64,000 bases of DNA from JAICXG01 sp963801255 (GCA_963801255.1 CAWDEC010000012.1:310001-374000), one strand, 5' to 3'. Numbered from the stretch's first letter, positions 36,535-45,182 are shown. Program-made: numbers and translations. Notes: a model not told the origin generated them from the sequence alone.

Positions 36535-37101
36535 TCAGTGATCCGCCGTCTTAATCTGCTCGTAATGGTCCCAGAAAAGCGGTGCAAACGGCGTTTCGTT
36601 CTTGTTCATAACGAAGGCGGGGAACGCTGGAAGTGACTTATACCAATCTACCGGGGCGCGTGCCAGACTTAGTTCGTCTTTCACTTCACCCTTCTGCAGG
36701 ATCTGGACCGCAACATTCTCAACCGAGTTAGCGTTCGGTGGCCGGTTTTGCAGAAAATGAGCCAGCGCGTGCGGCGGCACATACATGACCGAGTAAAGCT
36801 CGCGACCAGCGAGAATATGAACATGAGTCACTTCGCCCGTGAGAACTTTGCCACCAATCGCGATGTAATACTTAAAGGTCAGCTCGTCGGTGAAATCGGG
36901 CACCGCGGAAAACTGCACTTCCACTCGCAGCCACCGGTCGTGCGTGTCGCGGTGTTGCTCGGCGCCGCTATAAGTGAATTGCGGCGTCGTAATCAGATCG
37001 CGGCTGATTTTGAGGATCCGAAAATCCTTCGACGGGCTTTGCGCGAACCCAGAGGTGGCAAACGCGATCGCGAGCAGGGCCAGATGGAGGGGGGATTCCA
37101 T
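36535..37101 (-). CDS. Pilus-associated exported protein (Amuc_1102 family)
   Basis: A 188-residue protein with a signal peptide (HLALLAIAFATSGFA). The mature part is beta-rich (WLRVEVQFSAVPDFTDELTF, KYYIAIGGKVLTGEVTHVHI) and ends in a DWYKSLPAFPAFVMNKNETP segment. It begins the leftward pilus operon and ends 9 bases before the PilM-like gene. The name rests on size, fold pattern and its position in the cluster. ATG 37101 is preferred to ATG 37122. Confidence 0.72.
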   Translation of the reverse strand: MESPLHLALLAIAFATSGFAQSPSKDFRILKISRDLITTPQFTYSGAEQHRDTHDRWLRVEVQFSAVPDFTDELTFKYYIAIGGKVLTGEVTHVHILAGRELYSVMYVPPHALAHFLQNRPPNANSVENVAVQILQKGEVKDELSLARAPVDWYKSLPAFPAFVMNKNETPFAPLFWDHYEQIKTADH

Positions 37102-37311
37102 TGCGGTTGTTATTTCAAACAAGTTCGGCCAAAAAGCCAGTATTTTCTATTTTGCGGGCAACCCGCCTTGGTTGCAGCGGCGACCGGAGCACCACATCCT
37201 CAGGCAGCTTCTCGTCTCGGAATCATTCTTGCACCTCGAACGCCTCGCCGTACTTGAGTTGCGATCGGGCTCAATCGCTGATCCTATGTCTCGTTAGGTT
37301 AGGCGAGGGCT

Positions 37312-37776
37312 ATGCTACAATTCCGCAAGAAATTCCACGTTGGGTTTGTTGTCCTATTGATGGCGGGATTATCCCCGCTCAGCGCATCTGCGAAGGAAAC
37401 CGCTTACGAGACCGTGAAGGCGGCCGACCACTTCGCAATCGGCGGCGTGGGAGTCGCCGGCACAATCACACGTGAGGAGCTCGCGATGCGGGCAATCCGC
37501 GATGGGCCACAGGCGGAAACGCTATTGCGCATGCTTCTACGCGAGGCAACGCCGCCGGGCCAGATGTACGCCCTCTTTGCCCTTCGGCAGCTTGGTCCTG
37601 CAGATTATGAGACGCTCTCGGCTCCCTATCGCCAAAGCTCTACCGCCGTGCCCACGATTTCCGGCTGCATCATTCACACTCAACCCATGTCGGAAGCGGT
37701 GCACTGGATCGACCAGTATGCGCGCGAGATAAAGACCTGGGATAAGCGTGGAGCGACGCCGGCGCCGACTCGCTGA
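37312..37776 (+). CDS. Exported protein of unknown function
   Basis: A 154-residue protein with a signal peptide (GFVVLLMAGLSPLSASA). The rest has KAADHFAIGGVGVAGTITRE and a helical segment that may be HEAT-like (RMLLREATPPGQMYALFALRQLG split by Pro). No family is recognised. A 9-mer copy lies 13-21 bases upstream of the ATG (37291), and it is the last copy before the motif-free block. Confidence 0.55.
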   Translation: MLQFRKKFHVGFVVLLMAGLSPLSASAKETAYETVKAADHFAIGGVGVAGTITREELAMRAIRDGPQAETLLRMLLREATPPGQMYALFALRQLGPADYETLSAPYRQSSTAVPTISGCIIHTQPMSEAVHWIDQYAREIKTWDKRGATPAPTR

Positions 37777-37926
37777 AATCCTTTAAGGCTGCCTTAAGCG
37801 ACGCTGCCGGCGTCAATAATCGGGATCTCGCGGCACATGAACAGGCTAACGAGTGATTTTTGAAATAGTGCAATCCGACTAGTTCGCGACCCAGATACTC
37901 GTACCATCAGAAAGTCACTGCGGTCG

Positions 37927-38154
37927 CTATTCGCGGAGGCCCCGCTTTAGCTCCCATACCCTTAGCGCCGCCAATAAAAGCCGCTTGGTTCGAGCCAAGG
38001 TCTCGGGCCCGGGATAAGAGGGTGGTTTTTCCAGAAGTTTGATCGTGGAGGTCTTAGCGGTCACTTTGACGGGCCGCCGGCGCTCGAAGGATCTGCGCGC
38101 AGGCACCGGCAGACCAGCCTCTCTCTTTTTGTCGAAATTGGTTTCCCGTCTCAT
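37927..38154 (-). CDS. Short basic hypothetical protein (uncertain)
   Basis: A 75-residue frame rich in Arg and Lys (MRRETNFDKKREAGLPVPAR, then a C-terminal helix RTKRLLLAALRVWELKRGL). There is no family match from memory and no strong ribosome site. It is the only plausible frame in the stretch 37777-38480; the region is otherwise empty. It could be a chance open frame. Confidence 0.3.
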   Translation of the reverse strand: MRRETNFDKKREAGLPVPARRSFERRRPVKVTAKTSTIKLLEKPPSYPGPETLARTKRLLLAALRVWELKRGLRE

Positions 38155-38480
38155 TTGGCGTCGGACGGGGTGAACGGTTCCGGTATTCAGCAGTAACGGA
38201 TGGCGGCAAACAATTGGATGCCTCTTCACTTTTTATCTGCGACCGGCCTTCGCGGGGTTTAACCGGGCATAACTATCCGCGTTTCAAGCCAATGAACATC
38301 GCGCGCATTAATGCAGGTAAATAGAAGGAATCGCGGTTAGGATAAAAACTTACCCATTGTTACGGGAAGAATCGGATGGATCGCGTCCCTACCCGTATAA
38401 TTCTCCCTGTGCCGCGGCTTCTTAGCTCACCTCAAGCTCTAGCCAACCCCACGGATTTGAAACTGTTCCGGTTGTCGGAA
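38155..38480. other. Stretch with no recognisable gene
   Basis: About 330 bases between the short basic frame and the methyltransferase gene. No convincing coding frame, tRNA, repeat or terminator was seen. Base composition looks slightly lower in G+C than the neighbouring core genes. Confidence 0.5.
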
Positions 38481-39053
38481 CTAAAGAATGAATGGAATGA
38501 TTCGCCTAACTCGCTCTCGATAGGTCGGGTATTGGTTGGGGAATTGTTTGCGCATCACTTCTTCTTCGTGGCTCGATTTGATCCATAGACTAACGAAGAT
38601 AAGGATAAGGGCGATGATTCCTCCTATGTGCCCTTGTTGCATAAGTGTCGCGAGGACCATCGCCAGCAAGCCGGCGTATATCGGATGGCGGACCCAGCGG
38701 TAGGGCCCGCGCACGATCAATTCGTGATTCTCTTTAAGGGTCACTGTGCCGCTCCAGTTGCGTCCGAGAACAGCCCGGGCCCAGAAACAGAAGCTAACTC
38801 CGCAGACGCATAAGATCGCGGCGGCAACAAGAATAAAGTCATTGTGGGGAATGACTTGGACGTTGAACGGATACGGGAGCCTATACCCGCGAAACAGGAG
38901 ATAGCAGCCGAGCAGGATCGGGATCATGTGGCCCAAACGTTGGACTCCGCTCTCGCGGTAAACGGTGCGCTTGGTGAAGATCGACGCCAGCAGCCAGACA
39001 ACGATAAAAACACGCCAGCAACTGGTGATAATATTGTTTAGGAGCGGATCCAT
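38481..39053 (-). CDS. Isoprenylcysteine/phospholipid methyltransferase-like membrane protein
   Basis: A 190-residue protein with five hydrophobic helices. The C-terminal motif GPYRWVRHPIYAGLLAMVLA, followed by EEEVMRKQFPNQYPTYRERV, is the signature of the ICMT/PEMT family, which methylates lipids or prenylated groups with SAM. The specific substrate cannot be told. It lies in the 37-45 kb block and shows no exact 9-mer copy. Confidence 0.82.
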   Translation of the reverse strand: MDPLLNNIITSCWRVFIVVWLLASIFTKRTVYRESGVQRLGHMIPILLGCYLLFRGYRLPYPFNVQVIPHNDFILVAAAILCVCGVSFCFWARAVLGRNWSGTVTLKENHELIVRGPYRWVRHPIYAGLLAMVLATLMQQGHIGGIIALILIFVSLWIKSSHEEEVMRKQFPNQYPTYRERVRRIIPFIL

Positions 39054-39193
39054 GGGCGCTGATTGCGAGCGAAGCGCACGGAAGTAATTCGCTCATGTCG
39101 ACCAAAAGCCAACTCCTACGGTAGGAAGCTCGGTTGTTAGGAATGCGGAGCACGGCCGGCTTTTCAGTCCCTGTTCCCTCCTTCGCACTCTAG

Positions 39194-39480
39194 CGGGGCC
39201 AAGCTCGCCCGGTTCGTCCTGCAACGCGAGCTCCAACTCTATGTGCAGGCCGGACTAACTCCTGCTCAAGCGCTCGAAGTCGCGACTTGGAACGGCGCGA
39301 AATACACCGGCACACTCGCACTCTGACCGGCCGCGGCTCCGTTGCATCCGTCGAGCGCGCTGATCTCGTCCTAATTGACGGGGACCCGACGCAGGACATT
39401 ACCGAATTGCGTAGGGTGCCCTTGTGATCGTGCAGGGAAAACTTATCTACCCGCGCGAGATCGACGTGGCGCTAAGTATC
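39194..39480 (+). pseudogene. Remnant of an amidohydrolase C terminus
   Basis: Translation gives RFVLQRELQLYVQAGLTPAQ, ALEVATWNGAKYTGT, then after a frame change GRGSVASVERADLVLIDGDP and TQDITELRR, then after another change VIVQGKLIYPREID. In order these match the last 90 or so residues of imidazolonepropionase-like amidohydrolases. Two frame changes (near 39325 and 39418) and the absence of the catalytic N-terminal two thirds show that it is dead. It is a relic of a lost or truncated import. Confidence 0.7.
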
Positions 39481-39681
39481 AAAACATTCGTCGCGAATGT
39501 CCTGGAGATGAGCAATACTCCAACGCTGATGGCTTTAGCCTTTAACCTAAGTCCGCCTCACGTAGGATCATTCGACCTGGAGCCGTGGCGAGAAAGTAGC
39601 TCTTGGGCTACACCTTCCCGGTAGTCAACACTTTGCCGGTACCCTTGCCTGTTCCAAACGTTCCTTCAAGTTGAAAGAAGA

Positions 39682-39714
39682 AGACGCTCCGCACTTTTTC
39701 AAGACGGAGCGTCT
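39682..39714 (-). terminator. Intrinsic terminator after the stress-protein gene
   Basis: AGACGCTCCG at 39682-39691 pairs perfectly with CGGAGCGTCT at 39705-39714 over a 13-base loop. On the minus strand the stem is followed by TCTTCTTTC. It lies 14 bases after the frame-corrected stop (39729) of the gene at 39729-40276 but inside the uncorrected frame, which supports the corrected reading. Confidence 0.75.
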
Positions 39715-39728
39715 CCTCTTTCGAGACT

Positions 39729-40276
39729 TTAAACCCTCGTCGCCTCCTCCTTTTTCGGAGTGGACGCCATCGACGAGGTTGTGATGTCCTCGGCACCCGG
39801 CGTTCTTGAAGACGTCTTTCGCACGATCTTCATCGTCATCATTGGGCGTATGCACCGCGATAAGATAATGACCCGACCGCAGCTTCTCGTCATAACGCTT
39901 GGCTTCGATCTCCGGGATACCCAGACCGACCAAGCCGCCAACCAGGCCGCCAGTCGCGCCGCCGACGGCTGCGCCACTCAGCGCCGCCATGATTGGACCC
40001 GCCGCGATCAACGGTCCAACACCGGGAATAGCGAGCGCGCCAATTCCAGCGAGGAGACCTAGCACTCCGCCAGTCACTCCACCGGCAACTACGCCCGTGG
40101 TTGCACCTTCGGGCGCCTTGGTCGCTTTCACTGGACCGATATCATGCTTGCCTCCGGTATCCGGCAGGAGGACCGAGATTTCCGACAGCCGGGAAACCAG
40201 CGGTTTGAAGTTCCTGGACGATCCGCTCGGCTTGTGTGTGAGTTTTTGCAATGCAGAAAACTTGTGACTTTGACAT
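39729..40276 (-). pseudogene. General stress 17M-like glycine-zipper protein with two apparent single-base insertions
   Basis: ATG 40276 begins MSKSQVFCIAKTHTQAERIV and QELQTAGFP. The frame must then change near 40186-40193 to continue SEISVLLPDTGGKHDIG, a glycine-zipper membrane segment (GVVAGGVTGGVLGLLAGIGA) and FKNAG. It must change again near 39797 to give AEDITTSSMASTPKKEEATR and a stop at 39729. The joined protein (about 180 residues) has the form of small stress proteins common in soil bacteria. Each break is cured by deleting one base. The terminator just past 39729 supports the true stop. Either a decayed gene or two assembly errors. Confidence 0.75.
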
Positions 40277-40315
40277 GTTATTTCTTGTTCTTTCTATGTT
40301 GCTGTTTGGTTGAAA

Positions 40316-40693
40316 TTATTCCGAAGCTTTGACTTCGAGCTGGTTATGGATCGTTGCCCCTTGGGCCGCCTGTTTTGCCAGTTCCTCGATCTTGGTCTTT
40401 TCCGCGTCGCTCTTCACTGGGCCACGCAGTGTCACCACTCCGTTTTCGGTGACGATCTTCACGTTCTTGGCCATCATGCTTAGCGAATCATCGTGCATTA
40501 GTGAGCGGCGAATTGCCGCGCTCGTTTTGATATCCGGCGTAGCATTCGATTGATCGCCAGACGTTTGAGTGTTCCCCGAGCGATCTCGTGCGTTGCGGCC
40601 AGAGTTATCCGCGGCCGGACTGGCATTTTCCTGGGAAAAAGCCGAAAGCGCGACGGTGGAGAGACAGAGTAAGGATAGAGTAATTCTTTTCAT
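40316..40693 (-). CDS. Exported BON-domain protein
   Basis: A 125-residue protein with a signal peptide (ITLSLLCLSTVALSAFS), a Ser/Asn-rich linker and one BON domain (about 55-122): AAIRRSLMHDDSLSMMAKNV, KIVTENGVVTLRGPVKSDAE. It resembles OsmY-type periplasmic proteins that bind membranes under osmotic stress. It lies 40 bases upstream of the stress-protein gene on the same strand, so the two may be co-expressed. Confidence 0.85.
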   Translation of the reverse strand: MKRITLSLLCLSTVALSAFSQENASPAADNSGRNARDRSGNTQTSGDQSNATPDIKTSAAIRRSLMHDDSLSMMAKNVKIVTENGVVTLRGPVKSDAEKTKIEELAKQAAQGATIHNQLEVKASE

Positions 40694-40976
40694 ATTTTTC
40701 GTGCAATCGCCGACGTGGCGACACAGCTGATACGCGATCTACAACCCTATCCGGTTGTCTTTTTTTCTAAAAAGGCAATTTCAGTCTCGCGAAAGGCGAT
40801 CCTCACCTCACTAGCTCTAACTATCGCTCGCTCGTTCTTGGAAAACATCTCAACTACCACCAAAGGACAGCATGGAACGTTGCGCTTCCTGGCGAATCGT
40901 CGTTCCACGACGGCACTGATTGCAGAAATGTCGGAATTAAGACCGCTAAAAGGGCGAGATACGATTGCTTGGTTAC
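40694..40976. other. Divergent intergenic region, no gene seen
   Basis: About 280 bases between the BON gene (leftward) and the DUF892 gene (rightward). Open frames on both strands here have no family features. It must hold the promoters of both genes, but no consensus -35/-10 pair was convincing. Confidence 0.5.
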
Positions 40977-41462
40977 ATGGAACTCCAATCATTACAAGAC
41001 CTCTATATTCACGAACTCAAAGACCTTTTTAGTGCCGAGAATCAGCTTCTCAAGGCGTTGCCGAAAATGGCCAGGGCAGCAACTAGCCCGAAACTAATGG
41101 ATGGCTTTCGGAAGCATCTCGAACAAACGAAAAACCATGTCGCTCGACTTGAGCAAATTCTGGAGAGCCACGACGAAACCACTCGCGGACCAAAATGCAA
41201 AGGGATGGAAGGTTTAATCAAAGAGGGTACGGAAATGATAAAAGAAGATGCGGAAGACGACGTTCGAGATGCCGGCCTTATCTCCGCCGCGCAACGGGTC
41301 GAGCATTATGAGATCGCCGGCTATGGCACCGCCCGCACCTATGCGAAACTCTTGGGCGATAATAAAGGCGCAAAGCTTCTGCAGCAAACTCTCGACGAAG
41401 AAGGCGCGACCGACAAGAAGCTAACTCAGTTAGCGGAGCGGATTAACGTTGCGGCGCGATAG
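40977..41462 (+). CDS. DUF892 (YciE/YciF-type) ferritin-like protein
   Basis: A 161-residue all-helical protein: LQDLYIHELKDLFSAENQLL, then KHLEQTKNHVARLEQILE, KCKGMEGLIKEG and AQRVEHYEIAGYGTARTYAK. These carry the Glu and His positions of the ferritin-like di-iron fold. DUF892 proteins are stress-induced with unknown activity. ATG 40977 is preferred to a start 12 bases upstream. Confidence 0.9.
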   Translation: MELQSLQDLYIHELKDLFSAENQLLKALPKMARAATSPKLMDGFRKHLEQTKNHVARLEQILESHDETTRGPKCKGMEGLIKEGTEMIKEDAEDDVRDAGLISAAQRVEHYEIAGYGTARTYAKLLGDNKGAKLLQQTLDEEGATDKKLTQLAERINVAAR

Positions 41463-41501
41463 CGTAACGATGCCATCATCTTTTCAAAACCAGAGCAAAG
41501 A

Positions 41502-41618
41502 ATGAAAATCTTCCAACGAAGCAATGAAAAAGGCGCAACCGGGTACATCCTCTTGTGGCTTCTCGGCATCCCATTGCCAATTCTTTTTATTATCTTCCTT
41601 CTCCGTGGCTGCACCTAA
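41502..41618 (+). CDS. 38-residue single-span membrane protein
   Basis: A short frame, MKIFQRSNEKGATGYILLWL then LGIPLPILFIIFLLRGCT, with one membrane helix of about 22 residues and a terminal Cys. AGCAAAG precedes the ATG by 2 bases. It follows the DUF892 gene by 39 bases on the same strand. I recall similar small proteins near stress genes, but I assign no function. Confidence 0.6.
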   Translation: MKIFQRSNEKGATGYILLWLLGIPLPILFIIFLLRGCT

Positions 41619-41740
41619 TCTGTGATTATCCCCAAACCGCTGCCGAGTCACTCCAACGGCAAGAGGTGCATTGCTCGTTAGTTTGGTGCCCGAAAAAGCA
41701 CATTTGTCCCGGCTACGGTGTCGGACCGGTCAAATTGTCT

Positions 41741-42662
41741 CTAATTCGAGCGCGCCGCCTTTAGCTCTGTTACAGCGGCCTTGAGCTCCTCGATCTCCTT
41801 ACCTTGCGCTTGTAACTGCCCCGACTGTTCTTCCACCTTCTGATGTTCCTTGAGAAACTCATTGAGTAACATCGCATTCACTGCTTCGTAGCGGACTGAA
41901 TAGGGCTTGCCCTGGTCATCTCTTGCCACCAGATCGGGATCGACTTTCTCTACTTGCTCGGCCACCAAGCCAAATTGCGGGATAGCTTTCGGGTCCAGGT
42001 TCTTCTTGTAACGAAAGCTTACTGGCTTGAGTGAAAGAAGGACATCACTCGCATCACCCATTGGCTTGATCGCTTCCTTGTATCGTGCGGAGGAGTTAAT
42101 CGTCCCGAGCTGGCCATTCGTATCGATCACGATGCCTACACCGTCAGCGACGGTCACTCCGCTGATTCCGGCGATAAAGGTTCTCTTCTGGGTTCGCTCC
42201 TTTCCGAGGCGAATGGTATTGGCTTCTCCGGCAACCCCATGATCAAAGATATCGATGTTATTACTCCCAGTCGTGAGCAAAAAGCCTGCACTAACACCTA
42301 GCGCAATGTTGTTCTTGCCTGTGCTGTTATTGCCAAGAGCTCCTGAACCCACTGCCGTGTTTCCGGTCCCTGTTGTGTTCCTTGTAAGGCTGCCAGTTTC
42401 CGATAGCTGTATTGTTGGCCCCCTCTGTGTTGTCGCCCAGCGTGGATGGACCGACGGCTGTATTGTTGTTCCCGGTCGTGTTGCTAAAAAGCGCGTCAAA
42501 ACCGAGGGCAGTGTTATCTTCGCCAGTCGTCAGATTAAAAAGCGCGTCTTCACCTTCAGCGGTAGTCTCGTTGGGATAGCCGCCATCCGGCGGTGGATCG
42601 ACGGCGAGCGCGGTGGTAATGCAGGCGACAGAAACAACAAACATGTAGTAAAGTATTTTCAT
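41741..42662 (-). pseudogene. Exported tail-fibre/Hep_Hag-repeat protein with intramolecular chaperone domain, frameshifted
   Basis: A signal peptide (LYYMFVVSVACITTALA) is followed by 14-residue repeats of the form NNTAVGPSTLGDNTEG, then NTAVGSGALGNNSTGKNN. The C-terminal part (SSARYKEAIKPMGDASDVLL, FRYKKNLDPKAIPQFGLVAE) is an S74-type intramolecular chaperone domain as in tail-fibre and adhesin proteins. The repeat run changes frame near 42397-42399; deleting one base gives NTAIGTGSLTRNTTGTGNTA without a break. A C-terminal coiled coil (KVEEQSGQLQAQGKEIEELK) ends it. Probably a secreted adhesin-like protein. Confidence 0.75.
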
Positions 42663-42868
42663 GACTTCGAATGTCGCAACGCGGTCCGACTCTGCCCAGA
42701 GAAAAGCGCAGAGTGCCAGTAATGAGACCGACTGTCGGCGGTAACGCTTCGGAGGGTTGCGCTGAAGGCCGATCGTTCCTCCGCAACCGTCACGGCCGGG
42801 TACCTGCCTCTTAAATTAAGCTAATGGTTGTCGGCCGCTCGTGACTCTGCGCGGATGAGAATGAACCT

Positions 42869-43150
42869 TTAGAGATCTGCCGCGATAAGATGGAACTGCG
42901 GCAGGCAGGCCTCATGATCGCCTGCCCGGCAGCGGCGGAAGAGTTCGCGTTCGACGCTGTGCTCTTCCTCTGTGAGATCGACAAAGCGACGCAGCGTGGC
43001 CTGATCAGTTTCCTCGGGATGATACGCAGCCAGCTGGCGCTCGAGCTGCACATAACGCGCTCTGAGCTCCGCGGTGCTTCGCCGATGCACCTCCAGGCAG
43101 GTGCATCCGAACAAAAGAACTGAAAGCGCAAGGACAACCGCAATTTTCAT
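42869..43150 (-). CDS. Small lipoprotein of unknown function
   Basis: A 93-residue protein with a lipobox (VLLFGC, residues 11-16) after a signal helix. The mature part is helical with several Cys (CTC, RRCRAGDHEAC), suggesting disulfides. Function unknown. Not in a recognisable operon. Confidence 0.6.
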   Translation of the reverse strand: MKIAVVLALSVLLFGCTCLEVHRRSTAELRARYVQLERQLAAYHPEETDQATLRRFVDLTEEEHSVERELFRRCRAGDHEACLPQFHLIAADL

Positions 43151-43293
43151 CCTGGCAATAGAACGGTTATAGCCACTTGCGGCAAGTAATTCTGTCTGAC
43201 CCCATTCGGTATAGAATGCGTCATAGACGACAATTCGCGCGCAAGAGTTTCGTGCTCATGATCGCCAGCCGGTTGTGACTCGATTTGTAAACC

Positions 43294-43668
43294 CTATTTT
43301 GGAGGTGACGAGAGTTTCTGCAATTCGGTCATCGCCTCTGGCAGCTTTTGATTCTCGTCCTCCGCCGCGCATTCGAGACAGGTCGCTCCCGTGACGGAGC
43401 CGCTTTTTGCATCAATCGTCACTTCAAAATGGGTCCGAACCTGCCTGCCAAGTTTGTTCTGACACTCAACCCACAGCTTCACTGACCGCGCGCCGTTCTT
43501 CGTCGAAAACGTCGCCTCACTTATTGGGCAAAAACGCGTTGTCTCCGCCGAAACCATCTCCTGGGAAACCGCCGATTTCGCGACCTCGAAATCGTGGTTC
43601 TTCTGGGAGCAGCTCGTCAGGGTTAGCGAAAAGGTAGCAATAAGCACTGTTGTTCGAAGCCATTTCAT
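43294..43668 (-). CDS. Small lipoprotein of unknown function
   Basis: A 124-residue protein with a signal helix and lipobox LTSC (residues 16-19). The mature region has KSGSVTGATCLECAAE and CPISEATFSTKNGARS, with cysteines that could pair. No family is recognised. ATG 43668 is chosen because it starts directly before the signal peptide; the frame is open to 43737. Low-G+C codons are more common here than in the core genes. Confidence 0.6.
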   Translation of the reverse strand: MKWLRTTVLIATFSLTLTSCSQKNHDFEVAKSAVSQEMVSAETTRFCPISEATFSTKNGARSVKLWVECQNKLGRQVRTHFEVTIDAKSGSVTGATCLECAAEDENQKLPEAMTELQKLSSPPK

Positions 43669-43778
43669 GAGCGGACTTGAGAGCAAAGCTGGCGTCGTAT
43701 TTAGCTTTATAACACTTAAGGATGTCTTGCAGGACATCAGCGGGCCTTTTCAGATAGATCGCCAGCCAGTATTGAAGG

Positions 43779-44750
43779 TCAGCGATGTTCCGCCCGAGCC
43801 ACCCATTCGCGAAAATACTCGATCGTGTGCGCGATGCCTTCTTCAAACTCCACTTTCGGTTCCCAGCCAAGAATCTTTTTCGCGCGCGAGATATCGGGCT
43901 GACGCACTTTCGGATCGTCCACCGGCAAAGGCTTGTATTCGATGCCGGACTTCGTGCCAATAATACGAATGATTTCTTCGGCAAACTGTTTAATCGTCAT
44001 CTCCCGTGGGTTACCCACATTCACCGGCTCATGAAAGTCGGATTGCGAAAGTCGATAGATACCATCGATCAAATCGGAGACGTAACAAAAGGAGCGCGTC
44101 TGGTTACCATCGCCGAAGATTGTTAGCGGCATGCCACTCAGGGCCTGACCGATAAAAGCCGGGACCACCCGGCCGTCGCGCAGCCGCATGCGCGGCCCGT
44201 AAGTGTTAAAGATGCGCACGATCTTGGTATCGATCTTGTGATAGCGATGGTAAGCCATGGTCATCGCTTCGGCGAAACGCTTGGCCTCATCATAAACTCC
44301 GCGCGGTCCGATCGGATTGACGTTGCCCCAGTAATCTTCGCGTTGCGGATGAACTAGAGGGTCGCCGTAACACTCGGAAGTCGACGCGAGCAGGAAGGTC
44401 GCCTTTTTCGCTTTCGCGAGCCCAAGGGTGTTGTGGGTGCCGAGCGCACCAACTTTCAAGGTCGGGATCGGCAGTTCGAGATAATCAATCGGACTGGCGG
44501 GCGAAGCGAAATGAAAAACGTAATCGATCTCCTCGGGCAGAAAGAGATACTGGGTCACGTCCTGTTTGATGAAACGATAGTTCTCGTTGCCGGCGAGATG
44601 CTCGATGTTGGTTAGATGACCGGTGATCAGATTATCGATCGCGATCACGCGGTGTCCTTCGGCCAGGAGTCGATCGGTCAGATGCGAACCCAGGAATCCG
44701 GCGCCCCCCGTAACGACGGAGACAGATTGCGAGCCGGAAGGAGCGGGCAT
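43779..44750 (-). CDS. UDP-glucuronate decarboxylase (UDP-xylose synthase) family SDR
   Basis: A 323-residue extended short-chain dehydrogenase. The NAD-binding motif VVTGGAGFLGSHLTDRLL (residues 12-29) and the catalytic Ser and Tyr regions STSECYGDPLVHPQ and GPRGVYDEAKRFAEA are typical of UXS. It would convert UDP-glucuronate to UDP-xylose for surface polysaccharide. It stands alone, with no glycosyltransferase next to it. Confidence 0.9.
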   Translation of the reverse strand: MPAPSGSQSVSVVTGGAGFLGSHLTDRLLAEGHRVIAIDNLITGHLTNIEHLAGNENYRFIKQDVTQYLFLPEEIDYVFHFASPASPIDYLELPIPTLKVGALGTHNTLGLAKAKKATFLLASTSECYGDPLVHPQREDYWGNVNPIGPRGVYDEAKRFAEAMTMAYHRYHKIDTKIVRIFNTYGPRMRLRDGRVVPAFIGQALSGMPLTIFGDGNQTRSFCYVSDLIDGIYRLSQSDFHEPVNVGNPREMTIKQFAEEIIRIIGTKSGIEYKPLPVDDPKVRQPDISRAKKILGWEPKVEFEEGIAHTIEYFREWVARAEHR

Positions 44751-44885
44751 GGCGCGCTTTATTTAAGTCCGCGACCGTCCATTTGCCAGCAGAAAGCTTT
44801 CAGGGAGTTGTCGCGGGTGCATCGGCGGCGACAATCGGGGGAAAGCGCTCTTGCTCTCAGTCACGCTCAGGAGGAGGATTTTATT

Positions 44886-45167
44886 ATGTGTCGAAACATC
44901 AAAACGCTGCATAACTTCGAGCCGCCCGCGACGGAGGAGGAAATCTACGCCTCTGCCTTGCAATATGTGCGCAAGGTGAGCGGCTGCACCGTTCCATCGA
45001 AGGCGAACGAAGCCGTCTTCGAACGCGCGGTAGAGAAAGTCGCCGCGGTCTCGCGCGAACTGCTTAACTCGCTCGTGACGCACGCTCCGCCGCGCGATCG
45101 TGAAGCCGAGAAAGCGAAGGCGATCGAGAGATCACGCGCGCGTTTCGGCGACCGAAAAGTTGCCTAA
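44886..45167 (+). CDS. DUF2277 family protein
   Basis: A 93-residue protein beginning MCRNIKTLHNFEPPATEEEI with YASALQYVRKVSG, the DUF2277 pattern. Function unknown. The start is clear: AGGAGGAGG lies 9 bases before ATG 44886, the strongest ribosome site seen in the window. Its TAA stop lies in a 9-mer copy (45162-45170), the first copy after the motif-free block. Confidence 0.9.
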   Translation: MCRNIKTLHNFEPPATEEEIYASALQYVRKVSGCTVPSKANEAVFERAVEKVAAVSRELLNSLVTHAPPRDREAEKAKAIERSRARFGDRKVA

Positions 45168-45182
45168 CGAATCCTGTTTGCG

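Noticed and set aside
40715..41032. 105-residue frame between the BON and DUF892 genes
   Set aside because: It overlaps the DUF892 start, has no ribosome site and no family features.
37300..45161. Prophage or integrative element
   Set aside because: The tail-fibre-like gene is an exported adhesin-type protein; no integrase, terminase, capsid gene, tRNA boundary or direct repeats were seen.
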